In this document: piece after piece, positions 1 through 7,653 of the stretch
Layout of the letters: every line of letters starts with the position of its first letter
How positions within the stretch are numbered: position 1 is the first letter of the stretch
DNA from: an uncultured Clostridia bacterium
GTDB taxonomy: Bacteria > Bacillota > Clostridia > Lachnospirales > Lachnospiraceae
NCBI GenBank assembly: GCA_937896665.1
Contig: CALBNS010000122.1
Coordinates: 1 to 46,567, forward strand
Reading direction: 5' to 3'
Length of the DNA stretch: 46,567 nucleotides
Notes under the pieces: model-generated
Seen by the model: the letters and a program-made list of their open reading frames with translations, nothing else
The model's database searches: none
What the model was told of the DNA's origin: nothing
Position numbers and translations under genes: made by a program

Positions 1-57
1 GAAGATGGAAAGATAAAAGCTTATCAGAAAGCTGTATGTGGTTTTGAAGGTACATAA
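1..57 (+). CDS. C-terminal tail of an unidentified protein (partial)
   Basis: An open frame runs in from the window edge and stops at TAA 55-57, giving 18 residues that end in CGFEGT. The tail carries no recognisable domain, so no function is assigned. It lies ten bases before a tRNA. The reading frame is inferred only from the absence of stops, so this could be non-coding. Confidence 0.4.
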   Translation, partial: EDGKIKAYQKAVCGFEGT

Positions 58-66
58 GGATAATAT

Positions 67-137
67 AGGGGATTGGTCAAATGGTATGATAGGAGTCTCC
101 AAAACTTTTGGTGGGAGTTCGATTCTCTCATCCCCTG
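67..137 (+). tRNA. tRNA-Trp (anticodon CCA)
   Basis: The 71-base cloverleaf folds by eye. The acceptor stem is 67-73 with 130-136, discriminator G at 137. The D stem is 76-79 with 87-90. The anticodon stem is 92-96 with 104-108 (two G-U pairs) around loop 97-103, with anticodon CCA at 99-101. The T stem is 113-117 with 125-129 around TTCGATT. CCA is not encoded at the 3' end. The overall shape matches Bacillota tRNA-Trp. A terminator follows directly, so it seems to be a monocistronic tRNA unit or the end of the upstream transcript. Confidence 0.93.
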
Positions 138-141
138 TCTG

Positions 142-173
142 AGCTCTTAAAGTTTTTAAGGGCTTTTTTTTTT
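142..173 (+). terminator. Intrinsic terminator after tRNA-Trp
   Basis: A 9-bp stem (142-150 with 156-164, one G-U pair) closes a short loop and is followed by nine T residues. It ends the tRNA transcript before the PTS promoter. Confidence 0.88.
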
Positions 174-257
174 GAAAAAAATAAAATGGTCACTCATGTG
201 AAATATCCCCCAAAGTGCAGAATTTGTGAGAAATTGTACAAAAATGAAAAATAATAT

Positions 258-286
258 TTGACATTTTAGTCAAAGATTACTATCAT
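258..286 (+). promoter_or_regulatory. Sigma-A-type promoter of the PTS operon
   Basis: TTGACA at 258-263, a 17-base spacer and TATCAT at 281-286 lie 40 bases before the EIIA start. No antiterminator (RAT-like) hairpin is obvious in the short leader. Confidence 0.8.
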
Positions 287-325
287 ATTCATAAGGGAAA
301 TTTTATAAAATGAAGGAGGAAGAAG

Positions 326-823
326 ATGTTTACTTCATTAAAGGAAAAATTAGGTTTAGGTAAGAAAGCCGGAGAAGTAATCGGTGCACCAATTGAAGGT
401 GAGGCAGTAGAGTTGTCTAAAGTAAGTGATCCAACATTTGGAGAAGAGATTTTGGGAAAAGGTATGGCAATTATTCCTTCAGTTGGAAAAGTAGTAGCTC
501 CAATTGACGGTGTTGTTGAGATGGTTTTTGATACAAAGCACGCAATTTCTATGAGATCTGCTTCAGGTATTGAGATTTTAATTCATGTAGGACTTGATAC
601 AGTTGCTTTGAAGGGTGAACCTTTCACAACTCATGTGGAAGCAGGTCAGGAAGTAAAAGCAGGTGATTTATTGTTAGAGTTTGATATTGAGGCTATTAAA
701 GCCGCAGGTTTAGAAGTGATTTCACCAGTAATTATTTGTAATACTCCTGATTATAAGGAAATTACAGCTCATGTAGACAAGAATGTAAGCGTTTTAGACG
801 AAGTACTTACACTTGTAAAATAA
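326..823 (+). CDS. PTS glucose-family EIIA component (Crr/EIIA-Glc type)
   Basis: This 165-residue cytoplasmic single-domain EIIA takes phosphate from HPr and passes it to the EIIB domain of the next gene. The family hallmarks are present. His72 lies in KHAISM and the likely phosphorylated His87 lies in ILIHVGLDTV, matching the paired histidines (75 and 90) of E. coli Crr. The APIDGVV and ELKGE-like blocks fit the all-beta fold. A GGAGG site at 315-319 precedes ATG 326. It starts an operon with EIIBC. A separate EIIA could also serve other glucose-family permeases and act in regulation, but that is inference. Confidence 0.93.
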   Translation: MFTSLKEKLGLGKKAGEVIGAPIEGEAVELSKVSDPTFGEEILGKGMAIIPSVGKVVAPIDGVVEMVFDTKHAISMRSASGIEILIHVGLDTVALKGEPFTTHVEAGQEVKAGDLLLEFDIEAIKAAGLEVISPVIICNTPDYKEITAHVDKNVSVLDEVLTLVK

Positions 824-834
824 TGTGATATATA

Positions 835-862
835 AGCCTGACTGAGTACCGGGCTTTTATAT
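835..862 (+). terminator. Weak hairpin/attenuator between EIIA and EIIBC
   Basis: A 6-bp stem (835-840 with 850-855, one G-U pair) with a 9-base loop is followed by TTTATAT. It could lower transcription into EIIBC or stabilise the EIIA message. It is too weak for a confident full terminator. Confidence 0.5.
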
Positions 863-907
863 AATGAAGATAACACATAAGAAATGAGAGAAAAGGAGGA
901 AAAAATT

Positions 908-2377
908 ATGATGAAATATCTTCAAAAATTAGGTAAATCATTAATGCTCCCAGTAGCAACTTTACCTATTTGCGGTGTTTTAATGGGAATTGGATACGCA
1001 TTGTGTCCAGCGACTATGCAAGGTGGAGAAATGACAGGTTTCTTAAACTTGCTTGGTTTCTTCTTAGTTAAAGCTGGTGCAGCTTTAATTGACAACATGG
1101 CACTTTTGTTTGTTATTGGTGTTGGTGTTGGTATGGCAGATGACAATGACGGTACAGCAGGTGTTGCTGCATTAGCTTCTTGGTTAATGATTACAACATT
1201 ACTTAACGTTGATACAGTTACAGCTCTTATGCCTTCAGTTGCCGAAAATGCTAACTCAAGTCTTGCATTTAGCAAAATTGCGAACCCATTTATCGCTATT
1301 ATCGCAGGTATTATTGGTTCAACATGTTACAACAAATTTAAAGGAACAAAATTACCAGACTTCTTGGCATTCTTCAGCGGAAAACGTTGTGTTGCTATCG
1401 TAGCTGGTGTTGTTTCAATCGTTGTTTCAGCTATCTTATTATTTGTATGGCCAGTTGTATTTGGTGCTTTAGTATCAGTTGGTCAGGCAATCGCTAAGAT
1501 GGGTGCTGTAGGTGCTGGTATCTACGCATTCTTAAACCGTTTATTAATCCCAACAGGATTACACCATGCGTTAAACAACGTATTTTGGTTTGATACAATC
1601 GGTCTTGGTGACCTTGGTCACTTCTGGGCTGGTGAAACATCAGCAGATGTTACTTGGGACTTAGGTATGTACATGTCAGGATTCTTCCCATGTATGATGT
1701 TTGGTATTCCAGGTGCGGCTTTAGCTATCGTTCAATGTGCTAAAGAGAATAAGAAGAAAGTAGCTATTGGTCTTGTTGCTTCAGCAGCTATTTGTGCTTT
1801 CATCTGTGGTGTTACAGAACCTTTCGAATTCGGTTTCATGTTCTTAGCTCCAGTATTATACTTAATTTACTCTTTATTATACGGTATCTTCACAGTAATC
1901 ACAGTATTAGTTGGTTTCCGTGCAGGTTTCTGTTTCTCAGCTGGTGCAACTGACTTAATCTTCTCAGCGTCATTACCGGCTGCAGCTAACACATGGTTGA
2001 TTCTTCCATTAGGTATCGCTGCATTTATCGTATTCTACGTTGTATTCCGTTTTGCAATCGTTAAATTCGATCTCAAAACACCAGGTAGAGAAGATGACGA
2101 TGAAGATGAAACAAAAGTTGTTTTAGCAAACAACGATTTCACAGCAGTTGCTAAAGTTGTATTAGAAGGTGTTGGCGGAAAAGAAAACGTTGCTTCTATC
2201 GACAACTGTATTACAAGACTTCGTCTTGAAATCAAAGATTATACAAAAGTTGATGAAAAGAAAATTAAATCTGCAGGTGTTGCAGGTGTGGTTCGTCCAA
2301 GCAAAACAGCTGTTCAAGTTATTATTGGTACTCAAGTACAGTTCGTAGCTGACGAATTCAAAAAATTATGTAAATAG
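908..2377 (+). CDS. PTS EIIBC permease, glucose/N-acetylglucosamine family
   Basis: This 489-residue membrane transporter phosphorylates sugar during uptake. The N-terminal EIIC domain has about ten hydrophobic segments, with GLHHALNN and GVTEPFEFGFMFLAP as hallmark motifs (the latter holds the substrate-site Glu). The C-terminal EIIB domain carries the phosphorylated Cys434 in NCITRLRLEI. The linker LKTPGRED resembles NagE rather than PtsG, so GlcNAc is the favoured substrate, though glucose is not excluded. The start is ATG 908. AAGGAGG at 895-901 fits it, whereas an upstream in-frame ATG at 884 has no site. Strongly biased codons suggest high expression. Confidence 0.92.
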   Translation: MMKYLQKLGKSLMLPVATLPICGVLMGIGYALCPATMQGGEMTGFLNLLGFFLVKAGAALIDNMALLFVIGVGVGMADDNDGTAGVAALASWLMITTLLNVDTVTALMPSVAENANSSLAFSKIANPFIAIIAGIIGSTCYNKFKGTKLPDFLAFFSGKRCVAIVAGVVSIVVSAILLFVWPVVFGALVSVGQAIAKMGAVGAGIYAFLNRLLIPTGLHHALNNVFWFDTIGLGDLGHFWAGETSADVTWDLGMYMSGFFPCMMFGIPGAALAIVQCAKENKKKVAIGLVASAAICAFICGVTEPFEFGFMFLAPVLYLIYSLLYGIFTVITVLVGFRAGFCFSAGATDLIFSASLPAAANTWLILPLGIAAFIVFYVVFRFAIVKFDLKTPGREDDDEDETKVVLANNDFTAVAKVVLEGVGGKENVASIDNCITRLRLEIKDYTKVDEKKIKSAGVAGVVRPSKTAVQVIIGTQVQFVADEFKKLCK

Positions 2378-2402
2378 TTAAAAGCTATACATAAATGATG
2401 TG

Positions 2403-2434
2403 AAAAGAGATGCAGATACTGCATCTCTTTTCTG
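2403..2434 (+). terminator. Hairpin terminator/attenuator after EIIBC
   Basis: A perfect 13-bp stem (2403-2415 with 2419-2431) has a 3-base loop and the T-rich 3' arm TCTCTTTTCT. It lies only five bases before the AGGAGG of the next gene, so it probably permits partial read-through. Confidence 0.72.
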
Positions 2435-2446
2435 ATAGGAGGAAAA

Positions 2447-3067
2447 ATGGCATTTCAAGTAAAAACAATATCAAAAAAAAATCAAATTGAAACTTGCGAA
2501 CAGTTTTCAATTACCCATTATTATGAGTGTGGAAACGGTTATAAACCCAAAGCCTACGGATGGTTAGGTTATTTAGATAACAAAGGATTTTTCGTAAAGC
2601 TCGTATGTGAGGAAAAGAATCCTATGAGGGAATACAAAAAACTTTATGACAGAGTGTGTGAAGAGAGTGCGATGGAAATATTTATGGCCTTTCTAGAAGA
2701 TGGAGAGCCACTTACAAATGACTGTATGTATACAAATTTTGAAATTAATGCGAATGGCGCTATGTATACTAAGTATGGAAAAGGACGAAAGAATAGAAAG
2801 TTTATCAGTGAGGAAGTATACAAAATGACCGAAATTGAGGCACGTGTAGAGGAAGAACAATGGTCACTTGAATTTATCATACCGGAAAAGTTTTTATGCG
2901 AAATTTGTGATTTTGCTAAAATAAAAGAGGGAAAATCATTTTATTTTGATTTCTTTAAAATATCAGAAAATAAGGCAAATGAGCATTATGGTACATGGGC
3001 ACCATCTGACAGTGAGACTCCAAATTTTCATAGGCCTATAGACTATATTGAAGCTGTGATTGTATAG
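2447..3067 (+). CDS. CBM9-like carbohydrate-binding protein
   Basis: This 206-residue protein has no signal peptide or membrane segment, so it is probably cytoplasmic. The layout matches the carbohydrate-binding family 9-like domain found in small stand-alone proteins. It has the early Trp/Tyr-rich strand AYGWLGYL, a central FEINANGA block, and the C-terminal signature HYGTWAPSDSETPNFHRP, which is typical of that family. It sits between the sugar PTS permease and cutC, with nine bases to the latter, so it may sense or bind a sugar or sugar phosphate. The role is inferred; family recognition is moderately sure. ATG 2447 follows AGGAGG at 2437-2442. Confidence 0.72.
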   Translation: MAFQVKTISKKNQIETCEQFSITHYYECGNGYKPKAYGWLGYLDNKGFFVKLVCEEKNPMREYKKLYDRVCEESAMEIFMAFLEDGEPLTNDCMYTNFEINANGAMYTKYGKGRKNRKFISEEVYKMTEIEARVEEEQWSLEFIIPEKFLCEICDFAKIKEGKSFYFDFFKISENKANEHYGTWAPSDSETPNFHRPIDYIEAVIV

Positions 3068-3076
3068 GAGTTTATA

Positions 3077-3829
3077 ATGAAAAATTTTATTTTAGAATGT
3101 TGTGTGGACTCAGTAGAATCTGCATTAGAAGCAAAAAAAGGTGGAGCCGATAGAATCGAACTATGTAGTGCATTGATCATTGGAGGACTGTCACCTTCAA
3201 AGGTATTATTTCAAAAAATTAAATCAGAAGTTGATATACGCACTCATGTTTTGTTGAGACCACGTTTTGGTGATTTCTGTTATACAGATTACGAGCATGA
3301 AATTATTAAAGACGAGGTTAGGATGTTTCGTGAATTAGGAGCAGATGGGGTTGTTATAGGAAATTTGACACCGGAAGGATATTTAAATCTTTCACAAATA
3401 CGTGAATTAATAGAGAACGCAAAGGGAATGTCTATCACGCTTCATCGTGCGTTTGATATGTGCAAGGATCCACTTAGGACGTTGGAGGAGGCTAAGGGAT
3501 TAGGAATCAATACGATTTTGACTTCCGGACAGAAAAACAATTGTATTGATGGAACGGATTTGTTAGCAAAATTGGTACAACAGGCTGGAGATGAAATTGA
3601 TATTTTAATTGGTGGCGGTGTAGATGCAGCTGTAATTCCTGAATTATATGAAAAAACAGGTGCTTCTTCATACCACATGTCTGGTAAAGTCACTTTAGAC
3701 AGTGAAATGAAATATCGTAAAGAGGATGTCAGTATGGGCGTTGCTTCCATGAATGAATATAAGATATGGAGAACCAGTGCAGAAAGAATCAAAGCTGCTA
3801 AGAGTGTCTTAGATCATTTCAATAAGTAA
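3077..3829 (+). CDS. cutC: CutC family protein
   Basis: This 250-residue cytoplasmic (beta/alpha)8-barrel protein belongs to the CutC family. The diagnostic N-terminus ECCVDSVESALEAKKGGADRIELC is followed by GGLSPS, LRPRFGDFCYTDYE, the HRAFD block and the GGGVD region. CutC was named for copper homeostasis in E. coli, but the role in Bacillota is uncertain, and many of these genes sit next to glycan or sugar genes, as here. It follows the CBM9-like gene by nine bases, in the same transcript. Length is normal for the family. Confidence 0.9.
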   Translation: MKNFILECCVDSVESALEAKKGGADRIELCSALIIGGLSPSKVLFQKIKSEVDIRTHVLLRPRFGDFCYTDYEHEIIKDEVRMFRELGADGVVIGNLTPEGYLNLSQIRELIENAKGMSITLHRAFDMCKDPLRTLEEAKGLGINTILTSGQKNNCIDGTDLLAKLVQQAGDEIDILIGGGVDAAVIPELYEKTGASSYHMSGKVTLDSEMKYRKEDVSMGVASMNEYKIWRTSAERIKAAKSVLDHFNK

Positions 3830-3830
3830 A

Positions 3831-3929
3831 AAAAAGTCACATACAAAAACTTTTAAGTTGCCATACAGCCGAAGGAAGTCTGCTGATGGCAGAACCTGTA
3901 GGTAATGTTAGTTTTGTATGTGACTTTTT
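3831..3929. terminator. Bidirectional terminator with a structured insert (three-way junction)
   Basis: Arms 3831-3848 and 3912-3929 pair over 18 bp without mismatch. They carry an A-tract on one side and a T-tract on the other, so they can end both the rightward cutC transcript and the leftward DUF1846 transcript. The 63-base loop is not plain. It holds a second hairpin (3859-3864 and 3866-3869 with 3882-3885 and 3886-3891, one bulged A) and a tiny ACC/GGT hairpin near 3894-3903. The result is a three-way-junction-like fold, unusual for a terminator. Confidence 0.8.
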
Positions 3930-3932
3930 GTT

Positions 3933-5411
3933 TTATCTATAAATACGTTTGTTTTCGTATTTGGCTTCTGAAGTCAACTGTACATCTAAACGTTTGAATT
4001 GTTTGATGTCGACAGATGAAAGCATAACAGAAGTATGTGCCTGACAGCCTCTAAGTTTAGGAATCTGTTCTAATGCAAGCTGTGCATTTTTATCTGTAGC
4101 GGCACTAATAGAAAGTGCAATCAAAATCTCATCTGTATGAAGACGTGGATTCTTACTTCCAAGGTATGCTGTCTTTAATTTCTGGATTGGCTCTATGACA
4201 CTTGGAGCAATCAAGTGTAAGTCATCATTTAATCTTGCTAATGTTTTAAGTGCATTCAGCAATACTGCGGCAGAAGCACCGAGAAGAGGAGTTGTTTTTC
4301 CTGTAATAATTGTACCATCTGCTAATTCTAAAGCAGCTGTTGGTGCATTCGTTTCCTCAGCCCGTTTGAGAGCTGCAGAGACAACTTTACGATCTTCGAT
4401 GGAAATATGAGCCTGTTTCATTAAAAGTTCAATCTTGTATGCTTCCTCTTCCTGAGAAGTGCCCTCTGCCAATCCTTTTAATGCATTATAGTATCTGCGA
4501 ATAATTTCCTGGTTGGAAGCTTGACGGCAGACTTCGTCATCACAGATACAGTTTCCTGCCATGTTTACCCCCATGTCCGTAGGTGATTTATATGGATTTT
4601 CTCCATAAATTCGTTCAAAAATGGCGTCTAATACAGGAAAAATCTCTACATCACGATTATAGTTGACAGTAGTAATTCCATATGCATCTAAATGGAATGG
4701 GTCAATCATATTGACATCGTTCAAATCAGCAGTTGCTGCTTCATATGCAAGATTAACCGGATGTTTCAATGGAATATTCCATATAGGGAATGTCTCGAAT
4801 TTGGCATAGCCTGCGCGGACACCACGTTTATGTTCGTGGTAAAGCTGTGAAAGGCAAGTTGCCATCTTTCCACTTCCAGGACCAGGTGCTGTAATGATCA
4901 CAAGTGGTCTTGAAGTTTCGATATAATCATTTTTTCCGTATCCTTCATCACTTACAATAAGTGGAATATTGGAAGGGTACCCTTCAATGGAATAATGTGT
5001 ATACACTTTGATTCCTAATTTTTCCAAGCGTGTTTTAAAAAGGTTCGCACTATTTTGGCCGGAATACTGGGTGATTACAACACTGCCCACATAGAGGCCT
5101 TTTTCTTTGAAGGAATCCATGAGCCTTAATACGTCGCTGTCATACGTAATACCCAAATCACCACGTACCTTGTTTTTCTCAATGTCGCCGGCGCTGATGA
5201 CAATTACAATTTCTGCCTGATCTGAAAGCTGCATCAATAATTTTAATTTGCTGTCAGGGGCAAATCCCGGAAGTACTCTGGATGCGTGGTAATCATCGAA
5301 TAATTTTCCCCCGAATTCCAAATATAATTTATTATCAAAGTGACTGATTCTTTCTTTGATATGAGCTGATTGCATTTTTAAATATTTTTCATTATCAAAT
5401 CCAATTTTCAT
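3933..5411 (-). CDS. DUF1846 domain protein
   Basis: This 492-residue cytoplasmic protein matches the DUF1846 family from N-terminus (GFDNEKYLKMQSAHIKERI) to C-terminus at the family length. Its glycine-rich TAPGPGSGKMATCLSQLYHEH resembles a nucleotide-binding loop. A conserved block with several Cys (AGNCICDDEVC) could bind metal, but that is inference. The family's biochemical role is not known to me. It is transcribed alone, convergent with cutC, and carries an AAGAGGG-type site before its ATG. An inverted repeat lies in its upstream region (5442-5454). Confidence 0.85.
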   Translation of the reverse strand: MKIGFDNEKYLKMQSAHIKERISHFDNKLYLEFGGKLFDDYHASRVLPGFAPDSKLKLLMQLSDQAEIVIVISAGDIEKNKVRGDLGITYDSDVLRLMDSFKEKGLYVGSVVITQYSGQNSANLFKTRLEKLGIKVYTHYSIEGYPSNIPLIVSDEGYGKNDYIETSRPLVIITAPGPGSGKMATCLSQLYHEHKRGVRAGYAKFETFPIWNIPLKHPVNLAYEAATADLNDVNMIDPFHLDAYGITTVNYNRDVEIFPVLDAIFERIYGENPYKSPTDMGVNMAGNCICDDEVCRQASNQEIIRRYYNALKGLAEGTSQEEEAYKIELLMKQAHISIEDRKVVSAALKRAEETNAPTAALELADGTIITGKTTPLLGASAAVLLNALKTLARLNDDLHLIAPSVIEPIQKLKTAYLGSKNPRLHTDEILIALSISAATDKNAQLALEQIPKLRGCQAHTSVMLSSVDIKQFKRLDVQLTSEAKYENKRIYR

Positions 5412-5441
5412 AAGTCTTTTACCCTCTTGTCTATAGTATGA

Positions 5442-5454
5442 ATTGTATTACAAT
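5442..5454. promoter_or_regulatory. Short palindrome upstream of the DUF1846 gene
   Basis: The 13-base sequence ATTGTATTACAAT is a perfect dyad around a central base and lies 31 bases before the minus-strand start. Its size and place suit an operator, but no regulator can be named, and AT-rich palindromes arise by chance. Confidence 0.3.
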
Positions 5455-5589
5455 CTACATAATAAAATTACTAAAATAGTATACTACATAATACCCCGAT
5501 TTATCTAGTCCTAATAAAAAAATGAGTAATTTATTTTGAATATTTTAGAAAAGTTTAAGAAAAGATGGTTCCATTTCACAATGTTTTTA

Positions 5590-5618
5590 TTGATTTATGT
5601 ATGGGCTATCTTTATAAT
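5590..5618 (+). promoter_or_regulatory. ftsH promoter
   Basis: TTGATT at 5590-5595, a 17-base spacer and a perfect TATAAT at 5613-5618 sit 29 bases before the ftsH start. Confidence 0.78.
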
Positions 5619-5646
5619 ATAGAGGATAGTATTTAGGAGGCAAAAG

Positions 5647-7653
5647 ATGTATAACGATCAAAATAGTAACGATAGAAGAAACAATCAGAATAATCCCAAT
5701 AATCAGAACAACCAGAATAGCAACAGGCAAGGTCTGATCATAGTACTTATTACTACTATAATAACTGCATTTCTTGTGTTTGGACTGTATTCTTTTATGC
5801 GTGATACAACCAATAAAGAAATTAGTTACAGCGAATTTCTCACGATGGTCGATGAAGGTAAAGTAGAGGAAGTGGTAATTGATTCGACACGATTAATTAT
5901 TACACCGAATACTGACAAGAAAGAGGGACTTCTTCCAGAGATAAAAATCACATATTATACAGGTATTGTAGAAGATGAAACATTGCCACAGCGCTTGTAC
6001 GAAGCAGGCATCAAGTATGGTGCAAAGATTCCGGACACAGCGGCAGCAATGTGGATGAATATTTTAATTACTGTGGTACTTCCATTTATTTTAATTTTTG
6101 TCGCCCTCAACTACATGATGAAAAAAATGTCAAAGGGCGGAGGCATCATGGGCGTTGGAAAGAGTAACGCAAAGATGTATGTGGAGAAAGAGACCGGTAT
6201 TACATTTAAGGATGTAGCAGGACAGGATGAGGCAAAAGAGTCTCTTCAGGAAGTAGTTGATTTTCTTCATAACCCGAAAAAATATACGGAGATTGGTGCA
6301 AAGCTTCCGAAAGGTGCATTACTTGTAGGACCTCCGGGAACTGGTAAGACATTGCTTGCAAAGGCAGTAGCCGGGGAAGCAAAGGTACCGTTTTTCTCAT
6401 TGTCAGGTTCTGCGTTTGTAGAGATGTATGTTGGTGTAGGGGCATCAAGGGTGCGTGATTTGTTTAAACAGGCTCAGGCTATGGCACCATGTATTATCTT
6501 TATTGATGAAATTGATGCGATTGGTAAGAGCCGTGATAATGGTCTGGGAAGCAATGATGAGCGTGAGCAGACATTGAATCAGCTTCTTGCAGAGATGGAC
6601 GGTTTTGATACAGATAAGGGCTTATTGCTGCTAGCAGCAACGAACAGACCGGAGATTTTGGATCCGGCACTTTTGAGACCGGGACGTTTTGACAGACGAA
6701 TTATTGTAGATAAGCCGGATTTGAAAGGACGTGTGGACGTTTTAAAAGTTCATTCCAAAGATGTGAAGATGGACGAGACAGTTGACTTGGAAGCAATTGC
6801 ACTCGCGACTTCAGGAGCAGTGGGTTCAGACCTTGCTAATATGATAAATGAAGCTGCAATTAACGCAGTTAAGAATGGACGCAGCGTGGTATCGCAGTCG
6901 GATCTATTTGAAGCAGTAGAAGTAGTGTTGGTAGGTAAAGAGAAGAAAGACCGTATTATGAATGCGGAGGAGCGACGTATTGTATCGTATCACGAGGTGG
7001 GACATGCACTTGTGAGTGCGCTACAGAAAGATGCTGAACCGGTACAAAAGATTACAATTGTTCCAAGAACTATGGGTGCGTTGGGATATGTAATGCATAC
7101 CCCGGAAGAAGAAAAGTTCCTGAACACGAAAAAAGAATTAGAAGCGATGCTTGTCGGTATGTTAGGGGGGCGCGCGGCGGAGGAACTTGTTTTTGAAACA
7201 GTCACAACAGGGGCGTCTAACGATATTGAGCAGGCTACAAAGCTTGCCAGAGCAATGGTTACACAGTATGGTATGTCTGAGAAATTTGGCCTGATGGGCT
7301 TAGAGTCAGTTCAGCACAAATATTTAGATGGGCGTGCAGTTATGAACTGTGGGGAAGCAACAGCAGGAGAAATTGATCAGGAAGTAATGCATATGCTGAA
7401 AGATTCGTACGAAGAGGCGAAACGATTACTTTCAGAGAATCGTATTGCACTGGATAAGATTGCAGCATTCTTGATTGAGAAAGAGACAATCACAGGAAAA
7501 GAATTTATGGAAATCTTCCATAAAGTTCAGAATGAAGCTGGAAATGCAGCGGAAACAAAGTCTGAAACAGAGACAGAAATTGAAGCAGAAACGACAGAGA
7601 TAATAGAAAGTGAAGCAGTCAACGAAGCTGCAGATGTAGAAGAAGATGTATAA
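5647..7653 (+). CDS. ftsH: ATP-dependent zinc metalloprotease FtsH
   Basis: This 668-residue membrane-anchored AAA+ protease degrades misfolded membrane and regulatory proteins. Two membrane segments (about 29-51 and 137-157) flank an extracytoplasmic domain. The AAA domain shows Walker A GPPGTGKT (228-235), Walker B IIFIDEID and the second region of homology at 331-350. The zinc site is HEVGH (449-453). The N-terminus is unusually rich in Asn/Gln, and the last 30 residues are acidic and Glu-rich. The start at 5647 follows AGGAGG. Its 3' end overlaps uvrC by eight bases, implying coupled translation. Confidence 0.97.
   Translation: MYNDQNSNDRRNNQNNPNNQNNQNSNRQGLIIVLITTIITAFLVFGLYSFMRDTTNKEISYSEFLTMVDEGKVEEVVIDSTRLIITPNTDKKEGLLPEIKITYYTGIVEDETLPQRLYEAGIKYGAKIPDTAAAMWMNILITVVLPFILIFVALNYMMKKMSKGGGIMGVGKSNAKMYVEKETGITFKDVAGQDEAKESLQEVVDFLHNPKKYTEIGAKLPKGALLVGPPGTGKTLLAKAVAGEAKVPFFSLSGSAFVEMYVGVGASRVRDLFKQAQAMAPCIIFIDEIDAIGKSRDNGLGSNDEREQTLNQLLAEMDGFDTDKGLLLLAATNRPEILDPALLRPGRFDRRIIVDKPDLKGRVDVLKVHSKDVKMDETVDLEAIALATSGAVGSDLANMINEAAINAVKNGRSVVSQSDLFEAVEVVLVGKEKKDRIMNAEERRIVSYHEVGHALVSALQKDAEPVQKITIVPRTMGALGYVMHTPEEEKFLNTKKELEAMLVGMLGGRAAEELVFETVTTGASNDIEQATKLARAMVTQYGMSEKFGLMGLESVQHKYLDGRAVMNCGEATAGEIDQEVMHMLKDSYEEAKRLLSENRIALDKIAAFLIEKETITGKEFMEIFHKVQNEAGNAAETKSETETEIEAETTEIIESEAVNEAADVEEDV

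Noticed and set aside
884..907. Upstream ATG for the EIIBC gene
   Set aside because: It overlaps the ribosome site AAGGAGG; ATG 908 has correct spacing and matches family N-termini.
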